A DNA stretch of 64,000 nucleotides, taken from an uncultured Pelagibacteraceae bacterium. GTDB lineage: Bacteria; Pseudomonadota; Alphaproteobacteria; Pelagibacterales; Pelagibacteraceae. A program made the translations under genes and the position numbers. Location: NCBI GenBank assembly GCA_902580505.1, contig CACHLB010000004.1, positions 1 to 64,000 of the forward strand, given 5' to 3'. Under the pieces are notes generated by a model. That model searched no databases, had not been told where the DNA came from, and worked only from the letters and a program-made list of their open reading frames with translations. This document shows, in pieces, positions 40,990 to 51,120 of the stretch (its first letter is position 1; each line of letters starts with the position of its first letter).

Positions 40990-41964
40990 ATGAACAAATA
41001 TTTTAAGATAATTGTTGTTTTATTATCGTCTCTATTTCTAAGTTTCTCAGCAAATTCAACTGAAGTAAAATTTGGACACGTAGGAAAACCTGGATCTTTA
41101 TTTTCTGCATCAGTTGATCATTTTGCTAAACTTGCAAATGAGAGATTAGGCAGCAAAGGAAAAGTAACTGTTTTTGGTTCTTCGCAACTTGGTAAAGACA
41201 AACAAGGAATGCAAAAACTAAAATTAGGTACAGTTAACATGTGGTTACCTTCATCAGTAATGGCATCTATTCATGATGAGTTTGGTGTATTTGATATGCC
41301 TTTCATTATTAAAGACAGAAAACACATGAATAAAGTTGAAAGTCAAGTTTTACCAGGAATGTTTAAAAATCTTGAAGATAAAACTGGATACAAAGTTATT
41401 GCTGTTTGGGAAAATGGATTTAGACATATCACAAACAACACTAGACCAATTAACACTCCAGGTGATTTAAAAGGAATTAAATTAAGAACACCAAAATCAA
41501 AATGGAGAGTTAAAATGTTCCAATCATATGGTGCAAACCCAACTCCAATGTCTTTCTCAGAAGTATTTACTGCTTTGAAAACAGGAACTATGGATGGACA
41601 AGAAAACCCATATGCTCAGATTGCTAGTGCTAAATTCCAAGAAGTTCAAAAATATTTATCAATCACAGGTCACGTTTACACTCCTGCTTATGTAACAGTA
41701 CATAAAGACCACTGGAGCAAACTTCCTGCAGATGTACAAAGTATTTTAGAGCAAGCTGCTAAAGATACACAAAAATTTGTGTACGCTGAAGCTGCTAATC
41801 TTGAAAAATCTTTATTGGGAGTAATCAAATCAGCTGGAGTTCAAGTTAACGAAGCTGACAAAGGTGCTTTCATTAGTGCAAGTAAAGGAATATACGATCA
41901 ATTCGCGTCTGAAGTACCAACTGGTGGTGCGTTAATTGATAAAGTATCGTCTTTAGCAAATTAA
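40990..41964 (+). CDS. dctP: TRAP transporter substrate-binding protein (DctP family)
   Basis: Signal peptide; NTPGDLKGIKLRTP; SFSEVFTALKTGTMDGQENP. Confidence 0.95.
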   Translation: MNKYFKIIVVLLSSLFLSFSANSTEVKFGHVGKPGSLFSASVDHFAKLANERLGSKGKVTVFGSSQLGKDKQGMQKLKLGTVNMWLPSSVMASIHDEFGVFDMPFIIKDRKHMNKVESQVLPGMFKNLEDKTGYKVIAVWENGFRHITNNTRPINTPGDLKGIKLRTPKSKWRVKMFQSYGANPTPMSFSEVFTALKTGTMDGQENPYAQIASAKFQEVQKYLSITGHVYTPAYVTVHKDHWSKLPADVQSILEQAAKDTQKFVYAEAANLEKSLLGVIKSAGVQVNEADKGAFISASKGIYDQFASEVPTGGALIDKVSSLAN

Positions 41965-41976
41965 CTTAATTTGTAA

Positions 41977-41999
41977 CAGGCCCTCTACCAGAGGGCCTG
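41977..41999 (+). other. Intercistronic hairpin without U-tract
   Basis: CAGGCCCTCT acc AGAGGGCCTG followed by A10, between dctP and dctQ. Confidence 0.85.
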
Positions 42000-42008
42000 A
42001 AAAAAAAA

Positions 42009-42518
42009 ATGACATTGCAAAAATTTATAAATTCTTACGAAAAAATATTAAAACTAATACTGTTTATAATGATGGTAGCATTAGCAGTAACAGTTTTACT
42101 TGGTGTTACTTTTCGTTTCGCTGGCAGTGCTTTGGTTTGGTACGACGAGGTTGCAGCCGTTCAACTTGCATGGATAACTTATTATGGTTCAGCTTATGCA
42201 GCTTTAAAAGGTTCTCATATAAGTGTTCCAAGTATTTTTAAAGCTTTTCCATTAGCACTTAGAAAAATTTTCTTTGTAGTGTCAAAATTAGTTGTTTATG
42301 GTTTTTTAATATTGTTGGCTTACTATGGTTATTTAGTTTTAACTCTTATAACAGGAGAGACTTTAGTAACATTAGAGTGGGTTCCCCAACCTTTTGTGCA
42401 ATCAGTTATTCCAATTGCATCATGTTTATTTATTTTATCTGAAACCTTAAGAATTCCCGAAGACTATAAAAATTTAGTTCTTCAAACAACAGGTGACGAG
42501 CAAACAGGAGATATTTAA
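42009..42518 (+). CDS. dctQ: TRAP transporter small permease
   Basis: VTFRFAGSALVWYDEVAAVQLAWITYYGSAYAALKGSHI. Confidence 0.93.
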   Translation: MTLQKFINSYEKILKLILFIMMVALAVTVLLGVTFRFAGSALVWYDEVAAVQLAWITYYGSAYAALKGSHISVPSIFKAFPLALRKIFFVVSKLVVYGFLILLAYYGYLVLTLITGETLVTLEWVPQPFVQSVIPIASCLFILSETLRIPEDYKNLVLQTTGDEQTGDI

Positions 42519-43801
42519 TGATAATTCTTACGATGTTTGCAGTCCTTCTACTTCTTTTATCTATCAATGTACCTATCGCTATTGGCCTTGCAGTAACAAC
42601 AATTATTGCAATGGTATTGAAGACGGGAACAAGTTTTCTAATTGATACGGCAATCGTTATGTTTGATGGATCAATGAAATTTCCATTGATTGCTATTCCT
42701 TTATTTATCCTAGCTGGATCAATTATGAATAGTGCAGGTATTTCTAGAAGATTAATTGCTTTTGCTTCAGCGCTTGTTGGATTTATCAAAGGTGGTTTAA
42801 GCATGATTAACATTGCTACCTCGATGTTTTTTGCTGAAATCTCTGGATCAGCTGTAGCAGATGTTGCTGCATTAGGATCTATTTTAATTCCAGCGATGAA
42901 GAAAAAAGGATACCCTGGTCCTTTCGCTGCTGCAGTAACTTCATCTTCAGCGTCTTTGGCAATAATTATTCCACCTTCAATACCAATGATTGTTTATGCG
43001 GTAATGGCTCAAAGCTCAGTAGTACAATTGTTTGTAGCTGGAATTGTTCCAGGTGTAATAGGTGGTTTCTTCCTAATGTTAGCAGCATATATTACTGCAA
43101 GACGTAAAAATTTTCCTGTTGAAGAAACATTTAATATTCCAAATGTAAAGAAAACTGCAAAAGATGCAGCTTTAGCATTTTTATTACCGATCATTATCTT
43201 AGGTGGAATTTTTGGAGGAGTTGTAACTGCAACTGAAGGAGCAGGTTTAGCAGTTGTAGCATCATTAGTTATTGGATTTATTTATAAAGAAATAGATTTT
43301 AAAAGATTATACGAGTCAGCTTGTGAGGGAGCAATTCAAACAGCTTCAGTAATGTTATTAGTAGCTGCATCTGTATTACTTGGTGAATTTTTAACAATTG
43401 AACAAATCCCACAAAAAGTTGCAGAGTCAATTATTGATTTTACAAATAATAAATATGCAGTCTTAGGAATACTTAATGTATTTCTTTTAGTAATAGGTTT
43501 CTTTTTACATTCAGTTGCTGCAATAATTTTAACAGTTCCAATTGTAATGCCATTAGTTAATGCGGTAGGTATTGATCCAGTTCACTTTGGTATAATTGTA
43601 ACTTTAAATTTAGCAATTGGTCAACAAACACCACCAGTTGCAAGTGTTCTAGTTACAGCTTGTTCCGTTGCGAAAGCAGACATATGGGATGTAACAAGAT
43701 CGAATATATCCTTTATATGTGTATTATTATTATTGTTAATGTTAGTAACTTATGTTCCAGCTATACCGATGACATTAGTTGAGTTTTTTTATAGGAGCTA
43801 A
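42518..43801 (+). CDS. dctM: TRAP transporter large permease
   Basis: IAIPLFILAGSIMNSAGIS, IIIPPSIPMIVYAV, IGQQTPPVASVL. Confidence 0.96.
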   Translation: MIILTMFAVLLLLLSINVPIAIGLAVTTIIAMVLKTGTSFLIDTAIVMFDGSMKFPLIAIPLFILAGSIMNSAGISRRLIAFASALVGFIKGGLSMINIATSMFFAEISGSAVADVAALGSILIPAMKKKGYPGPFAAAVTSSSASLAIIIPPSIPMIVYAVMAQSSVVQLFVAGIVPGVIGGFFLMLAAYITARRKNFPVEETFNIPNVKKTAKDAALAFLLPIIILGGIFGGVVTATEGAGLAVVASLVIGFIYKEIDFKRLYESACEGAIQTASVMLLVAASVLLGEFLTIEQIPQKVAESIIDFTNNKYAVLGILNVFLLVIGFFLHSVAAIILTVPIVMPLVNAVGIDPVHFGIIVTLNLAIGQQTPPVASVLVTACSVAKADIWDVTRSNISFICVLLLLLMLVTYVPAIPMTLVEFFYRS

Positions 43802-44584
43802 ATGAGCAAATTAATTAAAGTAAATAAAAAAAATAAACATTTAGTTGAGGTTGTTATCAATAGACCAGAAAAACTAAATGCAATGACTAAGCCAATGTGG
43901 ATTGAGCTTGGCAAAGTTTTCAAAAAGTTATCTAAAAATAAAAATTTAAGATGCATCATAATAAGAGGAGAGGGTGGTAAATCTTTTTCACCAGGAAATG
44001 ATATTGGAGAATTTAAAAAACAAAGGTCTTCATCAAAATTAGCAAAATCTTACGGCAAATTTTTACACGGAACACTTGGAGCAATTTTTGATTGTCCAAT
44101 ACCAACAATTGCTTTGATTGAAGGAATATGTGTTGGAGGTGGATTGGAAATAGCAGGATGTTGTGACATTAGAATTTGTGGCAAAAGCTCTAGGTTTGGA
44201 GTTCCAATTAAAAGATTAGGCTTAACAATGGCTGCAAAAGAACTTGAGGTACTTTTAAAAGTAACCAATTACACGACTGCAATGGAAATATTATTTGAAG
44301 GAAGAGTATTTGGAGCTGAAGAAGCGTTTCAGAAGAGGCTAGTTAATAGAGTAGTTAACGATAATGATGTTGAAAAAGAAGCTTATAAATCAGCTGAATT
44401 AATATGTGAAGGTGCTCCAAAAGTTGCAAGGTGGCATAAGCAATTTGCAAGAAACATTTTAAAAAATGGAAAAGTCACAGAAAAAATAAATAATCTTGGT
44501 TACAAATGTTACGATACCCAAGACTTTAAAATTGGATATCAATCTTTCTTAAACAAAACAAAACCAAAATTCAAAAATAAGTAA
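43802..44584 (+). CDS. enoyl-CoA hydratase/isomerase family protein
   Basis: NRPEKLNAMTKPMW, IEGICVGGGLEIAGCCDIRI. Confidence 0.93.
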   Translation: MSKLIKVNKKNKHLVEVVINRPEKLNAMTKPMWIELGKVFKKLSKNKNLRCIIIRGEGGKSFSPGNDIGEFKKQRSSSKLAKSYGKFLHGTLGAIFDCPIPTIALIEGICVGGGLEIAGCCDIRICGKSSRFGVPIKRLGLTMAAKELEVLLKVTNYTTAMEILFEGRVFGAEEAFQKRLVNRVVNDNDVEKEAYKSAELICEGAPKVARWHKQFARNILKNGKVTEKINNLGYKCYDTQDFKIGYQSFLNKTKPKFKNK

Positions 44585-44587
44585 TAG

Positions 44588-45781
44588 ATGACCGCATCAT
44601 TAAAAGGCATTCGTGTACTTGAGATGGCACAAATAATGGCTGGTCCGACTTGTGGACTATTATTATCTGATCTTGGTGCAGAGGTAATTAAAATAGAAAA
44701 GACACCTGGCGGAGATGATACCAGAAACTTCTTGCCACCAGAAATTAATGGAGAGTCAGCAGCTTTCATGATGATGAATAGAAATAAGAAAGGTATCGCA
44801 TTAAATTTAAAAGATAAAGATGGAATAGAGATATTTAAAACGATGGTAAAAAATTCTGATGTAGTTTTAGAGAATTTTAGAAAAGGGACATTAGAAAAAT
44901 TAGGAGTTGGTTATGATGTTATGTCAGAAATTAATCCTAAAATCATTTTATGTGAAATATCTGGATATGGCAGAACAGGTCCTTACGCAGATAAAGGAGG
45001 ATTTGATTTAGTCGCTCAGGGAATGAGTGGATTAATGAGTATTACTGGCGAAAGCAAAGATAAACCACCTATGAAAGTAGGTGCACCTATAACAGATATT
45101 ACAGCAGGTTTACTTGCGGCTAGTGGAATTTTAGCAGCATTAGTTCATAGAGAAAAAACGGGTGAAGGACAAAAGGTTGATACATCTTTATATGAAGCAG
45201 GTATTGTGCATACTTACTGGCAGTCAGCTATTGCAGGCGCAACTGGAGAGTCGCCTGGTCCTTTAGGATCAGCACATCCTTTAACAGCTCCTTATCAAGC
45301 ATTTAAAACAAAAGATAAATGGATAACAGTTGGTGCTTCAAATCAAAACACTTGGTTGATGTTACTCAAAGCAATTGGTCGTGAAGATTTGCAAGAAAAT
45401 GAAAAGTTTTCATCTAATTTAAACAGAAAACAAAATTTAAAAGAATTAGTAAATATTCTTAACGAAGAACTTGTTAAAAAAACTTCCAGTGAATGGTTAA
45501 AAATCTTTGATGATAATGGCTTACCATGCGGTCCCATAAACTCAATAACAGATATGTTTAAAGATCCTCAAACAATTGAAAGAGAAATGGTTATAGAAGT
45601 AGATAATAAAAAAGCTGGTAAAAGTACGGCTATTGGTATGCCAATTAAATTTTCAAAAAGTAAAACAGAAAAATCAAAAGGTGCTCCAAATTTAGGTGAG
45701 CATACAAAAGAAATTATGCAAATTTTTGGTTACAAAGATGACCAGATTGAAGATTTTTATAATAGAAAAGTAATTCTTTAA
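44588..45781 (+). CDS. CaiB/BaiF family CoA transferase
   Basis: GIRVLEMAQIMAGPTCGLLLSDLGAEVIKIEKTPGGDDTR, NRNKKGIALNLK. Confidence 0.95.
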   Translation: MTASLKGIRVLEMAQIMAGPTCGLLLSDLGAEVIKIEKTPGGDDTRNFLPPEINGESAAFMMMNRNKKGIALNLKDKDGIEIFKTMVKNSDVVLENFRKGTLEKLGVGYDVMSEINPKIILCEISGYGRTGPYADKGGFDLVAQGMSGLMSITGESKDKPPMKVGAPITDITAGLLAASGILAALVHREKTGEGQKVDTSLYEAGIVHTYWQSAIAGATGESPGPLGSAHPLTAPYQAFKTKDKWITVGASNQNTWLMLLKAIGREDLQENEKFSSNLNRKQNLKELVNILNEELVKKTSSEWLKIFDDNGLPCGPINSITDMFKDPQTIEREMVIEVDNKKAGKSTAIGMPIKFSKSKTEKSKGAPNLGEHTKEIMQIFGYKDDQIEDFYNRKVIL

Positions 45782-48681
45782 TTAACAGTTTCAAAAATTT
45801 TAAATAATAATTCTGAGACATGCTTACCTTTTTTCTCAGATAAATCAGATATTTGATGTCTGCAGCTTGTACCATTTGCAACTATAAAATCTTTTTCACT
45901 ACTATTATTGATTGCGGGTATCAAAGAAAGATTAGCCATTTTTTTTGATACTTCATAAGTCTTACTGTTATATCCAAATGAACCAGCCATTCCACAACAA
46001 CTAGACTCTATCATTTCATTCTTAATATTTAATTCTGATAAAAGATTAGTTAGCCCCTTCATTCTATCTTGTGATTTTTGATGACAGTGCCCATGGATTA
46101 ATACATTTTGATCAAACTTATTAGTTTTAATATTATTGTTATTTCTTATTTGTTCTAAAATAAATTCCTCAAGCAGATAAAATTTATTTTTTATTTGTTC
46201 TCTATTGTTTACATTTTTTAAAGTCTGATACTCGTCGTTAAATGTTAATAAACAGGATGGTTCAATACCTACAACTGGTAAATCAATGTAATTATTTTGA
46301 ATAACGTAATCATTAAATCTATTTAGCTCTTCAGAAGCCTTATCTAATTGACCGTAAGAGATATAAGTTCTTCCACAACAAAGGGGTCTCTTTAATTTAT
46401 CTTTACCAAAACTTGGTATAACTGCCTGATAACCAAATTTATTTAATACTTTAATCGCATAAACTAAATTTTCATTTTCAAAATTTATATTAAATGTATC
46501 TGCAAACAAAATTACTTTATTTTCTGATACTGTTTGACTGTCGTAAATTTCTCTTAATGCATTCTGGTTTTGAACTTCAGGCATAGACCTTGCTGTTGCA
46601 AAGCCAAACTTTTCAATAATTGTTGATATTAATGGTAGATTTTTAACCTTGTTGAATATAGGAGCAACAATCTTTAATAGCCAAATAAGTCTTGGCATAT
46701 CTGAGATAACTCTATCTTTAATTCGCATACTAAACTTTTTGTAGTAATGGGAAAGAAATTCAGATTTCATCTTAGCCATATCAACCGACATAGGGCATTC
46801 TCTTTGACAAGCTTTACAGCTCACACATAACTCCATGGTTTCATACATTTCTTTTGATGCAAATGAACCTTCTGGAAGCTGGTTTGATAAAGCTAATCTT
46901 AAAGTATTTGCTCTACCTCTGACTAAATCTTTTTCTTCTTTAGTTACTCTGTATGATGGACACATCACACCGGAATCTAATTTTCTACAAGCTCCATTGT
47001 TATTACACATCTCGACAGCATCAGAGAATTGACCCCAGTTAGACCAATCATAATGTGTATCTATATTTTCAGTTTGATAACCTGATTTGTATCTCATTAG
47101 AGATCTATCATTTGATTTAAATGGTCTAACGATTTTGCCAGGATTTAAAAGGTTTTTACTATCGAATGTATCTTTTATTTCTTCAAAAGCATTTGTGATT
47201 TTTTTACCAAACATCATTTCATGAAATTCTGATCTAACAATTCCATCACCATGCTCACCAGAATGAGAACCTTTATAATCTTTAACCATTTCAAAAGCTT
47301 CTTCAGATATAGATCTCATATTTTGTATATCTTTGTCAGATTTCATATTTAAAACTGGTCTTACATGAAGAGTTCCAACAGATGCATGAGCATAAAACAT
47401 TCCACTTGTTCCATATTTTTTAAATATTTCTTTTAATCTAGCTGTGTAGTCAGCTAAGTGTTCTAAAGAAACCGCACAATCTTCAATGAAGGCAACTGGT
47501 TTTCTATCACCTTTCATTGACATCAAAATATTTAATCCAGCTTTTCTTATTTCAAAAACTTCTTTTTGTTCTGAAAGATCTGAATAATATGAAAACTCGT
47601 TTTTTTTGTTTTGGTTTAAAACTAAATATTCTAGATCCTTTATTTTCTTTTCATATACACTTTTCTCGGTATCAATAAATTCTACCATCAAAACAGCTTC
47701 AGGATTTCCTTTAATGTATTTTTTTATACCACCAGCATACATTGGTATTTCTTTTGCTAAATTTAATAAATTTTGGTCCATCAACTCAACGCAAGTTGGC
47801 TTTAATTTTACAATCTCTTTTGATAATTCCATTGCTTGATGAAAATTATCAAAGTAGCAGACACCCAAAATTTTATTCTTTGGTATTTCAGATAGTTTTA
47901 ATTTTATTTTATTAAATAAAGATAATGTTCCTTCAGAACCAACAAGAAGATTTGATGAGTTGAAGCCTTCTGGATCAATTAGATCTATATTATATCCTCC
48001 AACCCTTCTTTGTGTTGTTGGCCAATTAGCATCAATTTCGCCTCCAACCTGTTGTCTCACATCTATGAATTTATCTATGATTTTATAGAGTCTATCTTGA
48101 TTGTTCTTTGTAGCTAAATAATTCTTATTTATTTGATCAAAATTAAATATGGAGCCATCATCCAATATTGCTTCAATTGCCAATACGTTATGAACCATGT
48201 TGCCATAATATAAAGATCTTGATCCACAAGAGTTGTTAGCTGACATCCCTCCAATAGTTGCTCTACTGCTTGTTGAAACGTCTACTGGAAACCAAAGTCC
48301 ATGAGGCTTCAAATAAGCATTTAGATGATCTAATACGACACCTGGCTGAACCCATACATATTTTTCTTCAACGTTAAGTTCTAAAATTTTATTTTGATGT
48401 TTGCTGTAATCGAGTACAACACTTTCGCCAACAGTCTGACCACATTGAGAACTTCCACCTCCTCTCGCTAATAGAGGTACAGAATTCTTTTGTGAATACT
48501 CCATTAAACTTAAAACATCATTGGTATCTTTTGGAAGAACTACACCAAGTGGTTTAATTTGATATACAGAAGCATCAGTACTGTATCTTCCACGTGAGAA
48601 TTCATCGAATAAAGTTTTTCCATCAACTTTACTACTAATTTCTTTGCCAATTTTTTGTATCTGATCTGAATTAAACCGCAT
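45778..48681 (-). CDS. FAD-linked oxidase / Fe-S / CCG-domain fusion (D-2-hydroxyacid dehydrogenase-like)
   Basis: FAD_binding_4 region LLARGGGSSQCGQTVGESVVLDYSKH; CVSCKACQRECPMSVD; HCHQKSQ and SSCCGMAGSFGY. Confidence 0.92.
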   Translation of the reverse strand: MRFNSDQIQKIGKEISSKVDGKTLFDEFSRGRYSTDASVYQIKPLGVVLPKDTNDVLSLMEYSQKNSVPLLARGGGSSQCGQTVGESVVLDYSKHQNKILELNVEEKYVWVQPGVVLDHLNAYLKPHGLWFPVDVSTSSRATIGGMSANNSCGSRSLYYGNMVHNVLAIEAILDDGSIFNFDQINKNYLATKNNQDRLYKIIDKFIDVRQQVGGEIDANWPTTQRRVGGYNIDLIDPEGFNSSNLLVGSEGTLSLFNKIKLKLSEIPKNKILGVCYFDNFHQAMELSKEIVKLKPTCVELMDQNLLNLAKEIPMYAGGIKKYIKGNPEAVLMVEFIDTEKSVYEKKIKDLEYLVLNQNKKNEFSYYSDLSEQKEVFEIRKAGLNILMSMKGDRKPVAFIEDCAVSLEHLADYTARLKEIFKKYGTSGMFYAHASVGTLHVRPVLNMKSDKDIQNMRSISEEAFEMVKDYKGSHSGEHGDGIVRSEFHEMMFGKKITNAFEEIKDTFDSKNLLNPGKIVRPFKSNDRSLMRYKSGYQTENIDTHYDWSNWGQFSDAVEMCNNNGACRKLDSGVMCPSYRVTKEEKDLVRGRANTLRLALSNQLPEGSFASKEMYETMELCVSCKACQRECPMSVDMAKMKSEFLSHYYKKFSMRIKDRVISDMPRLIWLLKIVAPIFNKVKNLPLISTIIEKFGFATARSMPEVQNQNALREIYDSQTVSENKVILFADTFNINFENENLVYAIKVLNKFGYQAVIPSFGKDKLKRPLCCGRTYISYGQLDKASEELNRFNDYVIQNNYIDLPVVGIEPSCLLTFNDEYQTLKNVNNREQIKNKFYLLEEFILEQIRNNNNIKTNKFDQNVLIHGHCHQKSQDRMKGLTNLLSELNIKNEMIESSCCGMAGSFGYNSKTYEVSKKMANLSLIPAINNSSEKDFIVANGTSCRHQISDLSEKKGKHVSELLFKIFETVN

Positions 48682-48698
48682 AAAACTTAATTAAAGGT

Positions 48699-49853
48699 TT
48701 ATTTATTTTTGTAAACCAGTTTACCGAACTTTTTTAACGCGGCCTCTGAAATCTCTAAACCTAAACCAGGTTTTTCATTTAAATGTATCCATCCATCACT
48801 CATTTTGTGTGGATTTTCAAATAATTGAGCTTGAAGAGGATCTCTTTCATCATCAAATGACTCAACAATTCTCCCAGCTGGAGTTGATGCTACTAATGGA
48901 GCATGAATATAACAATCATGATGTGGAGCTACATCTATATGATTTAATTCACACAATGCAGAAAGTTTTTTTCCATTAGTAAAACCACCAAACATTGTGC
49001 AATCAAATTGTAAAATTTGTATTGCCTCTTCTTCAATCATGGACCTGCATCCATAAATAGTTATTTCACTTTCACCACCTGACAATGGAATTTTGGTTTG
49101 CTTTGATAAAAGTTTTAAAGTTCTTCTATCATCTTCCCATCTAACTGGTTCTTCAATCCATGTAGGATTAAATCTCTCAAATTCTTTTACACCTTCAATT
49201 GCAGTTTTTAGATCCCATGCTCTATTGACATCAATCATTAAACCTTTTTGATCTCCTATTTCATCTCTAATAATCTCTAATCTCTTAGCATCTTCTTTGA
49301 TACTAAGTCCTCCAACTTTAACTTTAAAACTTTGATGACCGATATTTAATAATTTTTGAATTTCATCTCTTAATTCTTTTTCATCTTTACCATCTCTGTA
49401 GTAAGCACATGTAACATAAACAGGAATTTTATTTCTGTATCCACCAAATAATTTATACAATGGGATGTTTGATGCCTTTCCTATTAAATCCCAACAAGCA
49501 ATATCTAAAGCCGCTGAAATTCTGATTAATGCTTCTCTGCTCCAGCCTTTTTCGCTACTGGTTCGAGTATCAGTTAATTTGAAAATTTTTTCATAAATTT
49601 TTTCAGGACAAAATGGATCTTCTCCAATTATTAAATCTTGTAAGCCATTTGAAAATGGTTTGATGATAGGAGCAATATCAGTATAGCTTGTTGCTAAACC
49701 AAAGCCTGAATGACCATCTTTAGTTTTAATTTTAATTAAGAGTTCATTAGCTGTTGGTACAATAAAGTGACTAACCCAATGTGGCTTTACTTCATCTGGA
49801 TTATTAAGAACATAAACTTCTAAGCTATCAATTAAATTACTACTATTTGTCAT
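48699..49853 (-). CDS. enolase superfamily, mandelate racemase/muconate lactonizing enzyme-like
   Basis: SFKVKVGG, LMIDVNRAWDLKTAI, WIEEPVRWED, SGGESE, HHDCYIHAPLVAS. Confidence 0.92.
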   Translation of the reverse strand: MTNSSNLIDSLEVYVLNNPDEVKPHWVSHFIVPTANELLIKIKTKDGHSGFGLATSYTDIAPIIKPFSNGLQDLIIGEDPFCPEKIYEKIFKLTDTRTSSEKGWSREALIRISAALDIACWDLIGKASNIPLYKLFGGYRNKIPVYVTCAYYRDGKDEKELRDEIQKLLNIGHQSFKVKVGGLSIKEDAKRLEIIRDEIGDQKGLMIDVNRAWDLKTAIEGVKEFERFNPTWIEEPVRWEDDRRTLKLLSKQTKIPLSGGESEITIYGCRSMIEEEAIQILQFDCTMFGGFTNGKKLSALCELNHIDVAPHHDCYIHAPLVASTPAGRIVESFDDERDPLQAQLFENPHKMSDGWIHLNEKPGLGLEISEAALKKFGKLVYKNK

Positions 49854-49898
49854 ACATTATAAATTTGCTTATATAATTTCTTTAGCATATACAGCGGT

Positions 49899-51071
49899 AT
49901 GGCAATTTCAAATAATATAAGACCTGGTAGACATTTTTTACAAATTCCAGGACCAACAAACGTTCCAGATAGAGTTCTAAGAGCTATGGATTATCCAACT
50001 ATAGATCACAGAGGTCCTGACTTTGCTGAATTAGGATTAAGAGTTTTAGACCGAATAAAATTAATTTTTAAAACTTCTGAACCTGTAATAATTTTTCCAG
50101 CTTCAGGAACAGGTGCTTGGGAAGCTGCACTTGTAAACACTTTAAGTGCTGGTGATAAAATCTTGATGTTTGAAACTGGACATTTCTCAACTCTTTGGTG
50201 GGATATTGCTCAAAAATTTAAAATTGATGTAGACTTTGTTGAAGGTGATTGGAGAACAGGTGTAGATCCAAACATTGTTGAACAAAAATTAAAAGAAGAC
50301 AAAGATAAAAAAATTAAAGCAGTTTGTGCTGTACATAATGAAACTTCTACTGGTGTTACAAGTCGAATTGGAGAAATTAGAAAAGCTATGGATAATGCGG
50401 AACATCCAGCTTTATTATTTGTTGATACGATATCTTCATTAGGCTCTATTGATTATAGACATGAAGAGTGGAAAGTAGATGTAACTGTTGGTGGTTCTCA
50501 AAAAGGATTACTATTACCACCAGGACTTTCTTTTAATGCAATAAGTTCTAAAGCTTTAGAGGCATATAAAACATCTGAATTACCAAAATCTTACTGGGAT
50601 TGGGGACCGATGTTAGAAAACAATAAAAAAGGTTACTTTCCTTATACACCAGCCACAAATTTATTTTATGGTTTGGATGAAGCAATCAATATGCTTACAG
50701 AAGAAGGTTTAGATAATGTTTTCAAAAGACACAAAAGATTTGCAGAAGCTACAAGAGTTGCAGTCAATTCGTGGGGATTAGAAATACTTTGTAAAAATCC
50801 AGAAGAATACTCAGATTCATTAACAGCAGTAATGGTTCCAGATGGTCATGATGCGGATTTTTTAAGAAAAACTATTTTAGATCATTACAACATGTCATTA
50901 GGAACTGGACTTGCAAAAGTTGCTGGTAAAATTTTTAGAATTGGTCACCTAGGTGATTTTAACGAACTAATGTTAGCTGGAACGTTGGCAGGTGTTGAAA
51001 TGGGTTTAATGAAATCTAAAATACCTTATAAAAAAGGCGGAATACTAAAAGCATTAGAATACCTTTGTTAG
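49899..51071 (+). CDS. serine--glyoxylate (or related) aminotransferase
   Basis: RPGRHFLQIPGPTNVPDRVLRAMDYPTIDHRGPDF; GGSQKGLLLPPGLSFNAIS. Confidence 0.9.
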   Translation: MAISNNIRPGRHFLQIPGPTNVPDRVLRAMDYPTIDHRGPDFAELGLRVLDRIKLIFKTSEPVIIFPASGTGAWEAALVNTLSAGDKILMFETGHFSTLWWDIAQKFKIDVDFVEGDWRTGVDPNIVEQKLKEDKDKKIKAVCAVHNETSTGVTSRIGEIRKAMDNAEHPALLFVDTISSLGSIDYRHEEWKVDVTVGGSQKGLLLPPGLSFNAISSKALEAYKTSELPKSYWDWGPMLENNKKGYFPYTPATNLFYGLDEAINMLTEEGLDNVFKRHKRFAEATRVAVNSWGLEILCKNPEEYSDSLTAVMVPDGHDADFLRKTILDHYNMSLGTGLAKVAGKIFRIGHLGDFNELMLAGTLAGVEMGLMKSKIPYKKGGILKALEYLC

Positions 51072-51120
51072 TTGAATTTTAAAAATAGTTTCTTTTAAAA
51101 AATATTCATTAAAATATACT

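Noticed and set aside
47606-47839. Numerous antisense ORFs over 60 aa inside long genes (for example this one, 1535-1732, 11155-11466, 42430-42813)
   Set aside because: They lie wholly or mostly opposite strongly recognised conserved CDSs and show no domain-like sequence.
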